NCBI GenBank assembly: GCA_025463005.1
Contig: JAOAPR010000139.1
Span: 23,853 to 87,852 of the forward strand
DNA length: 64,000 nt
Direction of reading: 5' to 3'
DNA from: Bryobacterales bacterium
GTDB lineage: Bacteria > Acidobacteriota > Terriglobia > Bryobacterales > Bryobacteraceae
This document shows positions 9,273 to 18,994 of the stretch, piece after piece. The first letter of the stretch is position 1; each line of letters starts with the position of its first letter. Position numbers and translations under genes: made by a program. The notes under the pieces were generated by a model. The model made no database searches, was not told the origin of the DNA, and was given only the letters and a program-made list of their open reading frames with translations.

Positions 9273-10520
9273 CTAAAACGGATGCGCTCCATGCGCTCCG
9301 ATCGAGAATATGAACTGGAACAGAATCTCGTTGGCGGTCAGCGCTTCCGCATACCGCGTGCGGCGATACTGGCCGCGCACCTGGCTGAACTCGCTCGGCC
9401 AGTAGGTCAACACTGCGGAGCCACCGGTGTCACGATCCAAGGCATTAAGCGCGCGCTCGGACCAGTCAAATCGGGCGCCCGCAAACCACCGCCGCGCGAA
9501 CTGGTACTCGGCGGAAACAAAGTAGCCGAACGGAGTCTGCCGCGTGAACACCGGCGACCCCGCCACCAGATTCGTTTCGTTGCGATCCCAAATGAACTCC
9601 GCCCTTCCGGTGAAGGAATGATAAATCGACCGCCGCAGGGGCTTCCAGCGCAGCGTTGCGTCGATGCCGTAAAGCTGGCTGAACAAGCCAGGCGCCACCG
9701 GCGACGCGCCCCGAGCGTAAGAGACTCCGATATCCACGTTGGTGGATTCGGAAATATCCCGGTAGCCGCGCAGATGACCCACAGTGCTCAGGTTGTTGGC
9801 TCGCCAGGAGTGGAAGACGTTGTCGGAATCGCCGCGAAACACCTGCGCGGTTCCCTCCACGAATAGACCGCCCGGCGCCGGCAAGATTCGGGATAGCGAC
9901 AGGCCTGCATCGTTGATGCCGTCCTCGCCACCGACCAGATTCTGCGTGACGAGAGGACGATCCACCCAGGGCAGCACGTGATTGTGGAGCGTGTTCACCT
10001 TGCCGAAGGCAGCGCGCATTTTGCCGGCGCGGAGATCCAGATGGCCGGGCAGCGCTGGAAACGTAAGATATCCCTCCTCGAGAGTGACGTTGTGCTCGCC
10101 GAAACTGAGAAAGAAATCCGCGCGTGAGTACGGATCGAGAATTGCCTGAAACGCCACTTCGCTCTCATGCATTTCAAAAGCGGGACTCGGCACCACCGGG
10201 TTCTTGCCGCCGGTGCCGATGAAGTCGCCGATCACGGCGATGTCGGGGTTGAATACCTTCGACGCTGCAGCTTGTGAACCTCCGTAGACAGGGAGGGTTC
10301 CTCCGGCCGCCACCGCCGCTGCCGGAGCCTGAGCCGTGGGGGCAACCGGGACCCCGGCCTCAGGGGCAGCTTTTTGCCCCTTTAGATCCGCAACTTCAGC
10401 CTCCAGCGCTTTTATCCGATCTTCCATGGTTTTAAGGCGCTCCAGCACTGCGTTGTCTTGAGCGTGCGCAGCACCCACTAACATACTGACGGCCGCGCAC
10501 AGATGTAGGTGTCGTCTCAT
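9273..10520 (-). CDS. Outer-membrane beta-barrel protein of the metal-uptake operon
   Basis: 415 residues: signal peptide (MRRHLHLCAAVSMLVGAAHA), then a short coiled coil of the trimeric-porin kind (AVLERLKTMEDRIKALEAEV, about residues 24-48), an Ala/Pro linker, and a beta-barrel-like part rich in aromatic residues. It comes first in the operon with the binding protein and permease, so a channel or receptor for the same metal is a reasonable inference. It has no TonB plug. GAGGA lies upstream of the start. Confidence 0.65.
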   Translation of the reverse strand: MRRHLHLCAAVSMLVGAAHAQDNAVLERLKTMEDRIKALEAEVADLKGQKAAPEAGVPVAPTAQAPAAAVAAGGTLPVYGGSQAAASKVFNPDIAVIGDFIGTGGKNPVVPSPAFEMHESEVAFQAILDPYSRADFFLSFGEHNVTLEEGYLTFPALPGHLDLRAGKMRAAFGKVNTLHNHVLPWVDRPLVTQNLVGGEDGINDAGLSLSRILPAPGGLFVEGTAQVFRGDSDNVFHSWRANNLSTVGHLRGYRDISESTNVDIGVSYARGASPVAPGLFSQLYGIDATLRWKPLRRSIYHSFTGRAEFIWDRNETNLVAGSPVFTRQTPFGYFVSAEYQFARRWFAGARFDWSERALNALDRDTGGSAVLTYWPSEFSQVRGQYRRTRYAEALTANEILFQFIFSIGAHGAHPF

Positions 10521-10580
10521 CCAAAGTCCTCAGGATCTATTATTTGTGCGGAAACCCATGAAAGGCTAAATCAAACCGCT

Positions 10581-10611
10581 GAGCGGGACATTTATGGGTA
10601 TGAGCGGGACA
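10581..10611. promoter_or_regulatory. Direct repeat with 21-bp period, candidate LytTR operator
   Basis: GAGCGGGACA occurs at 10581-10590 and again, identical, at 10602-10611. The start-to-start distance is 21 bp, two helical turns. LytTR regulators are known to bind paired direct repeats with this geometry. The site lies 60-90 bp upstream of the outer-membrane protein start and just after the end of the LytTR regulator gene. The link between site and regulator is inference. Confidence 0.45.
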
Positions 10612-10622
10612 CCCTGCGCCAG

Positions 10623-11333
10623 CTACCAGCGCGCCTGCTCACGGATCGCGCTCGCCAGACGCTTGCTGACCACGGCCTCGAAGCCGTTCGACATCTTCAG
10701 GAGCCAGCGCCGGCTGGAGAGCGGGGAAATCTTGCGGATGTGGTCGGTGTTGATCAGCGTGCCGCGATGGATACGGCGGAAACGCGGGCGCTCGAGTTTT
10801 TCTTCCAGTGCTTTGAGCGAGTGGTCCGAGAGATACCGTGGGCCGGTGGTAATAATGTGCACCAGCTCGCCATCCGCCTGGAACGCGACGATCTCGGCTG
10901 GATCCAGCAAGTACAAATCCGTGCTGCGGCGCCCTACGATTTTCTTGGCACCCGGGGCAGCCGGCAGGCTCTTCAACTGTCGCCGGGCTTTCTCAATGGC
11001 CTTTTCCAGCCGTTCCCGGCGCACCGGCTTGAGCAGGTAATCGACCGCACCCACTTCGAAAGCCTCCACCGCGTGGCGCTCATAAGCGGTGACAAAAATA
11101 ATCAGGGGTGTGTGCGCGCCGCGCAGGGAACGCACTACCGCCAACCCATCCAGTTCGGGCATTTGCTGATCGAGAAGAACCAGGTCCGGATCCAGGTCCA
11201 GGATCCGCTGCAGCGTCTCTTTGCCGGTGGACGCCTCGCCGGCAATCTCGAGCGACGGCATCGATTCGACATATTCGCGTAGGACCTGGCGTGCCACCGG
11301 CTCGTCGTCGGCGATGAGAACTTTCACCGCCAC
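10623..11333 (-). CDS. LytTR-family response regulator
   Basis: 236 residues. Receiver domain at 1-120 with the acid pocket near D9-D10 and the phosphoacceptor D55 in LVLLDQQMPE; LytTR DNA-binding domain at about 130-232 (IVAFQADGELVHIIT, then FRRIHRGTLINTDHIRKI). It overlaps the 3' end of the kinase gene by 10 bp, so the two form a two-component operon. Targets are not known; the direct repeat right downstream is one candidate. Confidence 0.85.
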   Translation of the reverse strand: MAVKVLIADDEPVARQVLREYVESMPSLEIAGEASTGKETLQRILDLDPDLVLLDQQMPELDGLAVVRSLRGAHTPLIIFVTAYERHAVEAFEVGAVDYLLKPVRRERLEKAIEKARRQLKSLPAAPGAKKIVGRRSTDLYLLDPAEIVAFQADGELVHIITTGPRYLSDHSLKALEEKLERPRFRRIHRGTLINTDHIRKISPLSSRRWLLKMSNGFEAVVSKRLASAIREQARW

Positions 11334-13096
11334 GCCTCAACCGGCCTGGGCGAGGCGGCCGGAATGCGAACGCTCACTTCCGAACCGGAGGCGCTGGACT
11401 CAATCGTAAGGCGTGCGTCGCCGCCGTAGCACAGCTCCAGTCGTCGCTCGACGTTTTCTAAACCCACACCGGTGCGGTTGGATTTGGAGAAGCCCGGACC
11501 GGTGTCGCGCACCGAGATAACGAGCGATCCGTTCGCATCGATGCCGGCATGGATCTGGATCAAGCCGCCGCCGGCCTGAGGCGCGATACCGTGCTTCACC
11601 GCGTTCTCCACCAGCGGCTGAATGGAGAGAATCGGGATCGGAACCACCTGGGCTTCCGGTGTCACGCTGATCTCGAGCTGAAGCTTATCGCCCAGCCGCA
11701 GGCGTTCCACGTCCAGATACGCTTTGACGATGTGCATCTCCTCTTCGAGAGGCACCAGCGTTTTCTTGGTTTCCAAAAAGTAGCGGAAAATGTCGGCCAG
11801 ATTCAGAACCGTGTCGCGGGCGCCCCGGGCTTCGCGTGGAATGATCCCGTACAGCGTGTTCAGCGCGTTGAACAGGAAGTGTGGATGAATCTGTGATTGC
11901 AGGGCGCGCAGCTCGGCCTGCGCTACCAGCCGCCGCGTTTCGAGGTCGCGGTGCTGTTCCAACTGCTCGCCTATCACCGCGGCCGCCCGGCCCAGGGCCT
12001 GCAAATCTTCGCTCAAGTAGCGGCGCCCGCCCGTTCGTCGACCGAGCCGCACGTACAGCCATCCGCCCGAGCCGGTCCGCAAAGCCACCACCGCCTCCGC
12101 GCCCTGATCTTCCGGCTCCTCCGCTTTGGGGACGAACTCAGCCGGCGCGCCCATGAACTCGCCCAGGCGTGTCGCGGCGAGGGCCACGTATTCGTCCTCG
12201 CTGCGGATAGGAGTTTTCAGATCGCGCAGGAGAGCCTCTTCATTGGGCCGTCGAAAGATCAGCCGCGTGAGCGCGCGCTGGACGCCGCTGCGGGCCAATG
12301 CGAACAGGACCAGAACCAGGCACGCTCCGGCCATAAGCAGCGCTGTGTGAAACGGCGTATCGGCGGCCGGCAGAAGCCCCAGGCGCCAGGCCTCGACTGC
12401 TCCGAACACGAAGACGGCGGCCAGTAGTACGTTCGCCAGGAACCGAAAGAACGCGTCCAGCAGAACGAAGCGGTAATCCTGCAGCAGCACCAGCAAAGCC
12501 AGCGGAATGGCGGCGTGATGAAATGCCAACTCCTGCGACCAGATCTGCTGCGCGTGGCCGCTGCCCAGATGGACGAAAGACATCGCCAGCAGGAACAGCG
12601 ACATGGTTCCCACCAGCCGGGAGGTAGTAGCGCGATCGTGCTCCTCGCGGTAAACGAACACCGCCGCGATCAGCGTAAGAACCCCGAATCCGAGCGTGAT
12701 CGAGGTCAGAGCCCAGCGGTGATAGCTGGCGTTCTCTCGGAACAGCTCGGCGATGTGCAGCGCGGTCGCCAATGCGCTGAGCGCATAGCCGCCGCGGACC
12801 AGCGGACGGTAACGCCGCTCCAGACACAGGTCGAACAGGACTGCGGGCAGCAGGCTGAGCACGGAGAAGCCGATTGCGATGGTGATTCGGACGAACAACG
12901 TATCCGGCGAATCGCTGCCCAGCACGATCAGGGACGCCAGATTCCACACCAGCGCCAGCAGCGCCGCCAGCATGGATTTGACGCCTCCGCCCGGCCGCCG
13001 CGCCGCGCGGTCCCGCAGCAGCAGCACCAGAAAAATGCCGAAGATCAGCACGCCGGCCGAGTGCCCGAGCGTGTTGACCAGCAGGGACTCGTTCAC
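11324..13096 (-). CDS. LytS-type sensor histidine kinase
   Basis: 590 residues from a GTG at 13096; the open frame runs further upstream but has no membrane or coding character there. The N-terminal 240 residues hold about seven hydrophobic segments, then comes a GAF-like stretch, then the His_kinase domain with the phosphoacceptor motif QIHPHFLFNALN and an ATPase end (QPLVENAVKHGI, DTGPGF). This is the LytS/YehU architecture and matches the adjacent LytTR regulator. Its promoter region is shared with the divergent glycosyltransferase gene, with only 33 bp between the starts. Confidence 0.85.
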   Translation of the reverse strand: MNESLLVNTLGHSAGVLIFGIFLVLLLRDRAARRPGGGVKSMLAALLALVWNLASLIVLGSDSPDTLFVRITIAIGFSVLSLLPAVLFDLCLERRYRPLVRGGYALSALATALHIAELFRENASYHRWALTSITLGFGVLTLIAAVFVYREEHDRATTSRLVGTMSLFLLAMSFVHLGSGHAQQIWSQELAFHHAAIPLALLVLLQDYRFVLLDAFFRFLANVLLAAVFVFGAVEAWRLGLLPAADTPFHTALLMAGACLVLVLFALARSGVQRALTRLIFRRPNEEALLRDLKTPIRSEDEYVALAATRLGEFMGAPAEFVPKAEEPEDQGAEAVVALRTGSGGWLYVRLGRRTGGRRYLSEDLQALGRAAAVIGEQLEQHRDLETRRLVAQAELRALQSQIHPHFLFNALNTLYGIIPREARGARDTVLNLADIFRYFLETKKTLVPLEEEMHIVKAYLDVERLRLGDKLQLEISVTPEAQVVPIPILSIQPLVENAVKHGIAPQAGGGLIQIHAGIDANGSLVISVRDTGPGFSKSNRTGVGLENVERRLELCYGGDARLTIESSASGSEVSVRIPAASPRPVEAWR

Positions 13097-13129
13097 GGTC
13101 CAATCATATCGAATGGGTATAATCGGCGA

Positions 13130-15172
13130 TTGTCGGTCCGCGTTAAAACTGCTCTGTGGCTTACCTGGACGGCGATCGCCGTCGTAATGACCGCCGGGAT
13201 CGTGCGCTGGCACGTCGAATATTTCCGCAGTCCGGGCCCGCAGTTCTATCGCGCAGCGATGATCGGACTGCCGCTGCTAGCGGCGGGGACGCTGGCTTGG
13301 GTCTGGCTGCGGACCAAATTTCTATGGCGCTTCGAGCTGGCGGCGATCGCCGCGATTCCGGTGGCTGCGGCACTGCTGCGCGAACCGCGTGCGACGCTGG
13401 TAGTCACAGCTCTCTTCGCAGCGTGCTACTGCGCCGGACGAGCCTTGTGCGAGCGATGCGGCTGGAGCACGGACGCGCCTGCCGCCGATCTGGTCTTCTC
13501 GACTGCGGCCGGATTTGCGCTGCTGAACACCGCGCTGTTCGCAAGCGGTCTTGCCAGGCTTTGGTATCCGTGGTTCTTCGCAGTGCTGCTGCTGGCGCCG
13601 CTCGTGATCTTTCGCCGGAATCTTGGGCGCTTACTCGCCACGCTGCAGGTGATCTACCGCCGATGGGGCGAGCTGAAGGATCTGCGTCACCCCGCCGCGG
13701 GGATTCTGATACCGTTCGCGGCGATTCTTTCCGTTTGTACCACCGTGCTTATGCTCGCTCCGACGCTGTCCTGGGACGCCATGAAGATGCACCTCCCGCT
13801 GGCACAATACTACCTGCAGGTTCATGCGCTCGAGCCGAAACCGGGCCTTGACTATTCGTTTTTCCCGCAAGCTGCCGAATCGATATTCGCCCTCGCCTGG
13901 GCGCTGGGAGGACAGGCCGCCGCCCAGTTAAGCGCGCCAGTGTTCTTTGCGTTATCGCTGCTGGCGCTTTGGATTTTGGCGCGCGATTGCGGCGCGGAGG
14001 CCGACGAGGCACTGGCTGGCGTAGTTCTTGCGGCCTCCCTGCCGGTGCTGCACTGGGCTGAATCGGTGCCGAAGAACGATGCCGCGCTCACTTTTTTCCT
14101 GCTCAGTTCGCTGATCGCTGCCGTGCGCTGGCGCGCCGAATCCGAATTCAAGTGGGCCCAAGCCGGAGTCCTGTTCCTGGCCTGCGCATTCGCGACCAAG
14201 GACGTGGCTTTCCTGGGCGCACTGCCCTTAGGTGGCGTCTTCCTCTACGCGGCTTGGCGACAGCCCCGACGCGCGCGGGCGTTCGCCTCCCTGGCCATGA
14301 TCTTCGTGGTTGTCGCATTGATCTGGAACGTGCGGCGCTTCGCGCTCACCGGCAATCCGATTTTTCCACTAGCGCCGGGTCGAAGCATGGTCCCGGGCTG
14401 GCCGCCGGATCCGAGCCTCAGCGGAACCATCGTGCGCATGCTTCGGCTTCCCTGGGATCTGCACTTTCACGGACACGACTTTTCTGAAACCGTGCTGATC
14501 GCTCCGCTCGGAATCGCATTCGTTGTCTTCTGGCCCGTGTGGCTGCTGTCCGGCCGGCGTCTACGCAGTCAAGAACAACTATGTCTCTGGTTCGCGATCA
14601 CTGCATTACTCCTCTGGGGATGGCTGAGTCCGCTGGTGCGCTACGCGGTCGCGCCGCTGGCGGTAATCGCGCTGCTAACGGGCGTAAGGTTCGCTCAGTT
14701 CGCGCGCGAGTCCCCTGGAATCATACGCGCCAGCCTGGCGGCGGCATGCCTATGGGTCGTGATACCGGCCGTCTGCGCAAGCATGATTGTCGAAATCAAT
14801 GCGCCTCAGCTACGGTACTTCGCCGGCGCGATCGGCCGCGACGAGTACTTGAAAGAAGGCTTGGTCACGTATGCTTCGCTGGCCTGGCTGCGAGATCACA
14901 CCGAGCCCTCCGAACGCATCCTGGGTTTGGAGAATTGCTCCGATGTGTACGCGCCCCACTTCCCGCGCTACCATTCTGTCTGCGTCTTCCGCCCTTGGAC
15001 TTCGCCTGAAGTTGAGAATCAACTGCGGACAGCGTCTTTCGATTGGCTGCTGGCGCCTCCCGGCGACCAGGAAGCGACCTTGGCGGGAGCGCGCGCAACT
15101 CGACGTGTGGCGAAGGAAATTTATCGCGATCCGAACTTCGTAATCTATCGATTGATACGCGCCGGGAACTAA
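13130..15172 (+). CDS. Integral membrane glycosyltransferase-like protein
   Basis: 680 residues from a TTG at 13130, the only usable start after the divergent kinase; a TATAAT hexamer lies just upstream near 13119. It has about twelve membrane spans and the acidic loop WDAMKMHLPLAQYY after a span near residue 210, as in GT-C-fold (PMT/ArnT-like) enzymes that use lipid-linked sugars. The last 150 residues look periplasmic. Acceptor and donor are unknown, and no glycan operon surrounds it. Confidence 0.6.
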   Translation: MSVRVKTALWLTWTAIAVVMTAGIVRWHVEYFRSPGPQFYRAAMIGLPLLAAGTLAWVWLRTKFLWRFELAAIAAIPVAAALLREPRATLVVTALFAACYCAGRALCERCGWSTDAPAADLVFSTAAGFALLNTALFASGLARLWYPWFFAVLLLAPLVIFRRNLGRLLATLQVIYRRWGELKDLRHPAAGILIPFAAILSVCTTVLMLAPTLSWDAMKMHLPLAQYYLQVHALEPKPGLDYSFFPQAAESIFALAWALGGQAAAQLSAPVFFALSLLALWILARDCGAEADEALAGVVLAASLPVLHWAESVPKNDAALTFFLLSSLIAAVRWRAESEFKWAQAGVLFLACAFATKDVAFLGALPLGGVFLYAAWRQPRRARAFASLAMIFVVVALIWNVRRFALTGNPIFPLAPGRSMVPGWPPDPSLSGTIVRMLRLPWDLHFHGHDFSETVLIAPLGIAFVVFWPVWLLSGRRLRSQEQLCLWFAITALLLWGWLSPLVRYAVAPLAVIALLTGVRFAQFARESPGIIRASLAAACLWVVIPAVCASMIVEINAPQLRYFAGAIGRDEYLKEGLVTYASLAWLRDHTEPSERILGLENCSDVYAPHFPRYHSVCVFRPWTSPEVENQLRTASFDWLLAPPGDQEATLAGARATRRVAKEIYRDPNFVIYRLIRAGN

Positions 15173-15175
15173 TCT

Positions 15176-16072
<897 letters not shown>

Positions 16073-16127
16073 AGCAACAGTGTATCGAAACGCAGCGTAC
16101 AGGAACCAAAAATCTTTTTGACAGTAC

Positions 16128-16156
16128 TTGACACGCATAGACGCAGATTATATACT
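16128..16156 (+). promoter_or_regulatory. Consensus sigma70-type promoter of hsp20
   Basis: TTGACA at 16128-16133, a 17-bp spacer and TATACT at 16151-16156, followed 35 bp later by the hsp20 start. The -35 box is a perfect match and the -10 differs at one base from TATAAT. GGAGG lies at 16177-16181. Confidence 0.75.
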
Positions 16157-16168
16157 GCTGTTGCAGTA
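16153..16168. promoter_or_regulatory. Palindrome overlapping the hsp20 -10 box
   Basis: TACTGC-TGTT-GCAGTA is a perfect 6-bp inverted repeat that starts inside the -10 box and covers the expected transcription start. A further CAGTAC sits at 16122-16127, beside the -35 box. It is not a CIRCE element. Position suggests a repressor operator or a 5' mRNA hairpin. Confidence 0.45.
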
Positions 16169-16191
16169 CGATATATGGAGGAAAAAGGATC

Positions 16192-16632
16192 ATGGCGATC
16201 ATCAAGTATGCACCTTTTAGCGGTTTCGAGACTTTTCCGGGCCTGAAGGCCTTTGAGGACACCATGAATCGGTTATTCGTGGAACCGAACGGCCGGCCGT
16301 GGGTCCCTCCCGTCGACATTCGGGAGACCGAAAACGAACTGGTGGTGAAGGCTGACGTCCCCGACGTGAAATTCGAGGACATCGACGTCCGCTTGGAGAA
16401 TGGTACGCTCACCATTCGCGGCGAGCGGAAGTTCGAGGAAAAGAATGAGAAGGGCGGCTGGCACCGCGTGGAGCGTTCGTACGGCTCGTTCGAGCGCGTG
16501 TTCACGCTGCCGGATTCGGTGAATCCCGAAGACGTAAAGGCTGACTACAAAAACGGCACGCTTACGATCACCTTGCCGAAGAAGGAGATCGCCAAGCCGC
16601 GACAGGTGAAAGTGCAGGTAAGCAACAACTAA
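16192..16632 (+). CDS. Small heat-shock protein Hsp20
   Basis: 146 residues, one alpha-crystallin domain at about 38-140 (WVPPVDIRETENELVVKADV through GTLTITLPKKE). The N-terminal arm is short and the C-terminal tail ends soon after the domain, with no clear IxI motif. Such proteins form oligomers that hold unfolding proteins. It is a single-gene unit: strong promoter upstream, strong terminator downstream, and the membrane protease htpX follows. Confidence 0.9.
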   Translation: MAIIKYAPFSGFETFPGLKAFEDTMNRLFVEPNGRPWVPPVDIRETENELVVKADVPDVKFEDIDVRLENGTLTIRGERKFEEKNEKGGWHRVERSYGSFERVFTLPDSVNPEDVKADYKNGTLTITLPKKEIAKPRQVKVQVSNN

Positions 16633-16656
16633 ACCTAAGTAGTTGCAGTTCCTCCT

Positions 16657-16692
16657 GAGACGGGGTCGCGGAACCATTCGCGACCCCGTCTC
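16657..16692 (+). terminator. Strong hairpin terminator after hsp20
   Basis: A perfect 14-bp inverted repeat, GAGACGGGGTCGCG at 16657-16670 and its complement at 16679-16692, with an 8-base loop. The tail is only weakly T-rich (GTCTTCT). It sits between hsp20 and htpX. Confidence 0.8.
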
Positions 16693-16730
16693 GTCTTCTA
16701 TGATGGGATCAGGACAATCAGGTAAGTAAT

Positions 16731-17612
16731 ATGAACGGCGTAAAGACTGCGATGTTGCTGGGCTTGCTCAGCGGTTTACTGTTGTTCGGCGGTGTTATGG
16801 TCGCGGGTAAATCGGGGTTGGAGATCGCCCTGGTGCTTGCCGTCATCATGAACTTTGCCGGCTATTTCTTTTCCGACAAGATCGCGCTGATGATGTATTC
16901 GGCGCAGCCGGTCACTCCCGAGGAGAATCCGGAAGTCTATCGGCGCGTTTATCCATTGGTCCAGAGCCTGGTCCAGCGCATGGGCTTGCCGATGCCTAAG
17001 TTGTGGCTGATCCCGGATGCCTCGCCCAACGCCTTTGCTACCGGGCGGAATCCGTCGCATGCCTCGGTCGCATTCACGGCCGGGATTCTGCAGCTCATGA
17101 ACGATCGCGAGCTCGAAGGCGTCGTTGCTCACGAGCTGGGACACGTCCTGCATCGCGACATCCTGATTAGCAGCATCGCCGCAATGCTGGCTGCTGCCAT
17201 CTCGCATCTGGCCTACGTGGCGTTCTTCTTCGGCGGACGCCGTGACGATGATGATGAACGCGGCGGCGCGCTGGGCGCTTTGCTGATGGTGTTCCTGGCG
17301 CCGATCGCGGCCGGCTTGATTCAGATGGCGATTTCCCGCACCCGCGAGTACAGCGCCGATGCCGCGGCGGCCAAATATACCGGCTCACCCGACGGCTTGA
17401 TCAATGGGCTCCGCAAGCTCGAGCAGGGTGTGGAGCGAGTGCCCATGCAAGATGCTTCGCCGGCCACCGCGCACATGTTCATCCTGAACCCCTTGCGTGG
17501 GGACGGCCTGATGCGGCTGTTTTCGACCCATCCCTCCACAGAGGACCGCATCGCGCGCCTGGAAGTTATGCGCGGAGACGCGTTCCGGCTGTCACCGGCG
17601 CGAGCTCATTGA
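16731..17612 (+). CDS. htpX: Membrane zinc protease HtpX (M48)
   Basis: 293 residues. Two N-terminal membrane spans, the HELGH zinc site at 134-138, two more hydrophobic segments near 155-215, and the third zinc ligand region SRTREYSADAAAA. HtpX degrades misfolded inner-membrane proteins. Placement after hsp20 fits a proteostasis region, but the terminator suggests separate transcription. Its stop overlaps the TTG of the next gene. Confidence 0.9.
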   Translation: MNGVKTAMLLGLLSGLLLFGGVMVAGKSGLEIALVLAVIMNFAGYFFSDKIALMMYSAQPVTPEENPEVYRRVYPLVQSLVQRMGLPMPKLWLIPDASPNAFATGRNPSHASVAFTAGILQLMNDRELEGVVAHELGHVLHRDILISSIAAMLAAAISHLAYVAFFFGGRRDDDDERGGALGALLMVFLAPIAAGLIQMAISRTREYSADAAAAKYTGSPDGLINGLRKLEQGVERVPMQDASPATAHMFILNPLRGDGLMRLFSTHPSTEDRIARLEVMRGDAFRLSPARAH

Positions 17613-18766
17613 ATCTCGTCAAAGTCAATCGCAAGGCGGCCGATCGCGCCGCCAGCGGCCATCCCTGGCTCTTTTCAAGCGACATTACCGATCGAGGGGA
17701 AGCCCAGCCCGGTGATGCCGTAGGTGTCGCGGACCCCAAAGGGCGGCTTATCGGCGTCGCCCATTACAGCTCTACATCGCAAATCGCCCTCCGGCTTCTC
17801 ACCAACAATCGCGAGCCGGTGGATCGGCCGTTCTTCCTCCGCCGCCTGACTCAGGCCCTTGCGCACCGCGAGCGGCTGGTCGCCAACTCCAACGCTTACC
17901 GTCTGGTCTTTTCTGAAGCGGACCTTCTTCCGGGGCTGATCGTCGATCGCTACGGTCCGTACCTGGTGATGCAGACCCTGAGCCAGGGAATGGATCGCGC
18001 GCGCGACGTCATCACGCACTGTCTGAACGAGTTGCTGCAACCCGCCGGCATTCTCGCGCGCAACGATGCCAGCGTTCGCAAGCTGGAAGGTCTGGCGGCC
18101 GAGACGCTGGTTCTCTCCGGAGAGATTCCCGAGCGCGTTGCGGTGGAGATGAACGGCCTGAAGCTCGAAGCCGACCTGCTGCACGGTCAGAAAACAGGGA
18201 TCTATCTCGACCAGCGTGAGAACTACGTTGCCGTGGGGCGCCACGCGCATGGGCGTGTGCTCGATTGCTTCAGCTCCACGGGCGGATTCGCACTGCACAC
18301 GGCTCGCCGCGCCGAATCGGTAGAGGCGGTGGAGTCATCCGTTCCTGCGCTGGCCATCGCCGAGGCGAACGCGCGAGCGAACGGGTTGACTAACGTCCAA
18401 TTCCGCAAGGCGGACGTCTTCGAATTCCTGGCTGGTCTCGACCGGCGCTACTCGATGATCATCCTGGATCCACCGGGGTTCGCACGGTCGCGCAAGATGC
18501 TGGACGATGCCGCGCGCGGGTACAAAGAGATCAATTTGCGAGCGCTACGGCTGCTCGATCCGGGCGGCATTCTGGTGACCTGCTCCTGCTCACACCATGT
18601 GAGCGAGGCGATGCTGTTCCAGATTGTCGCGGAAGCGGCGCTCGATGCCGGTAAAACCATCCGTGTTCTCGAGCGCCGGACGCAGGCCGCGGACCATCCC
18701 ATCCTCCTGACGGTGCCTGAGACGCTTTATCTCAAGTGCCTGATCCTGGAAGTTCTGGCTCCCTGA
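17609..18766 (+). CDS. RlmI-like 23S rRNA cytosine-C5 methyltransferase
   Basis: 385 residues from a TTG overlapping the htpX stop (TTGA). N-terminal PUA domain (about 1-75), an RNA-binding middle, then a SAM-binding Rossmann domain with DCFSSTGGFALHTARR, the PP-containing ILDPPGFARS and the catalytic CSCSHHVSE. These fit the RlmI/YccW group, which methylates one cytosine of 23S rRNA. Length matches. The exact target base is inferred from the family. Confidence 0.8.
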   Translation: MNLVKVNRKAADRAASGHPWLFSSDITDRGEAQPGDAVGVADPKGRLIGVAHYSSTSQIALRLLTNNREPVDRPFFLRRLTQALAHRERLVANSNAYRLVFSEADLLPGLIVDRYGPYLVMQTLSQGMDRARDVITHCLNELLQPAGILARNDASVRKLEGLAAETLVLSGEIPERVAVEMNGLKLEADLLHGQKTGIYLDQRENYVAVGRHAHGRVLDCFSSTGGFALHTARRAESVEAVESSVPALAIAEANARANGLTNVQFRKADVFEFLAGLDRRYSMIILDPPGFARSRKMLDDAARGYKEINLRALRLLDPGGILVTCSCSHHVSEAMLFQIVAEAALDAGKTIRVLERRTQAADHPILLTVPETLYLKCLILEVLAP

Positions 18767-18813
18767 TCTTGAAATTGCACTGACGGCCGGTACTTTGTTC
18801 TATGAAATGATCA

Positions 18814-18964
18814 GACTGTGAAGCGGCCATAACGGCGACCGTGTGGAGAGACGGAAAGTGGTATGTTTCGCAGTGTCTCGAAGTCGACATCGCAAGCCAA
18901 GGCGAGACCGAAGAGGAAGCTCTCGAAAGTCCGCACAATCGAGGTGGAGGTTCGGGCGACTTAG
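18814..18964 (+). pseudogene. HicB-family antitoxin remnant with internal deletion
   Basis: One frame reads AAITATVWRDGKWYVSQ then CLEVDIASQGETEEEAL (about 18823-18924), the N-terminal half of a HicB-like partial RNase-H fold. A second frame reads KVRTIEVEVRAT and stops at 18964, the usual end of the same family. The roughly 15-25 residues that should lie between them are gone and the frame shifts. There is no good start codon either; the frame has a stop at 18808. No HicA toxin is adjacent. Confidence 0.6.
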
Positions 18965-18994
18965 GCTTCTAGCCGATACGACTAGCCGACACGA

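Noticed and set aside
8661..9866. 401-codon plus-strand frame across the binding protein and outer-membrane protein genes
   Set aside because: Antisense to two well-supported genes and without recognisable domains.
10321..10400. GC-rich repeats in the outer-membrane protein gene, considered as a hairpin element
   Set aside because: They encode the Ala/Pro linker of the protein and need no other explanation.
12515..13129. Upstream extension of the glycosyltransferase-like frame
   Set aside because: It lies antisense to the histidine kinase and is full of Gln, Arg and His; the membrane protein clearly begins at about 13130.
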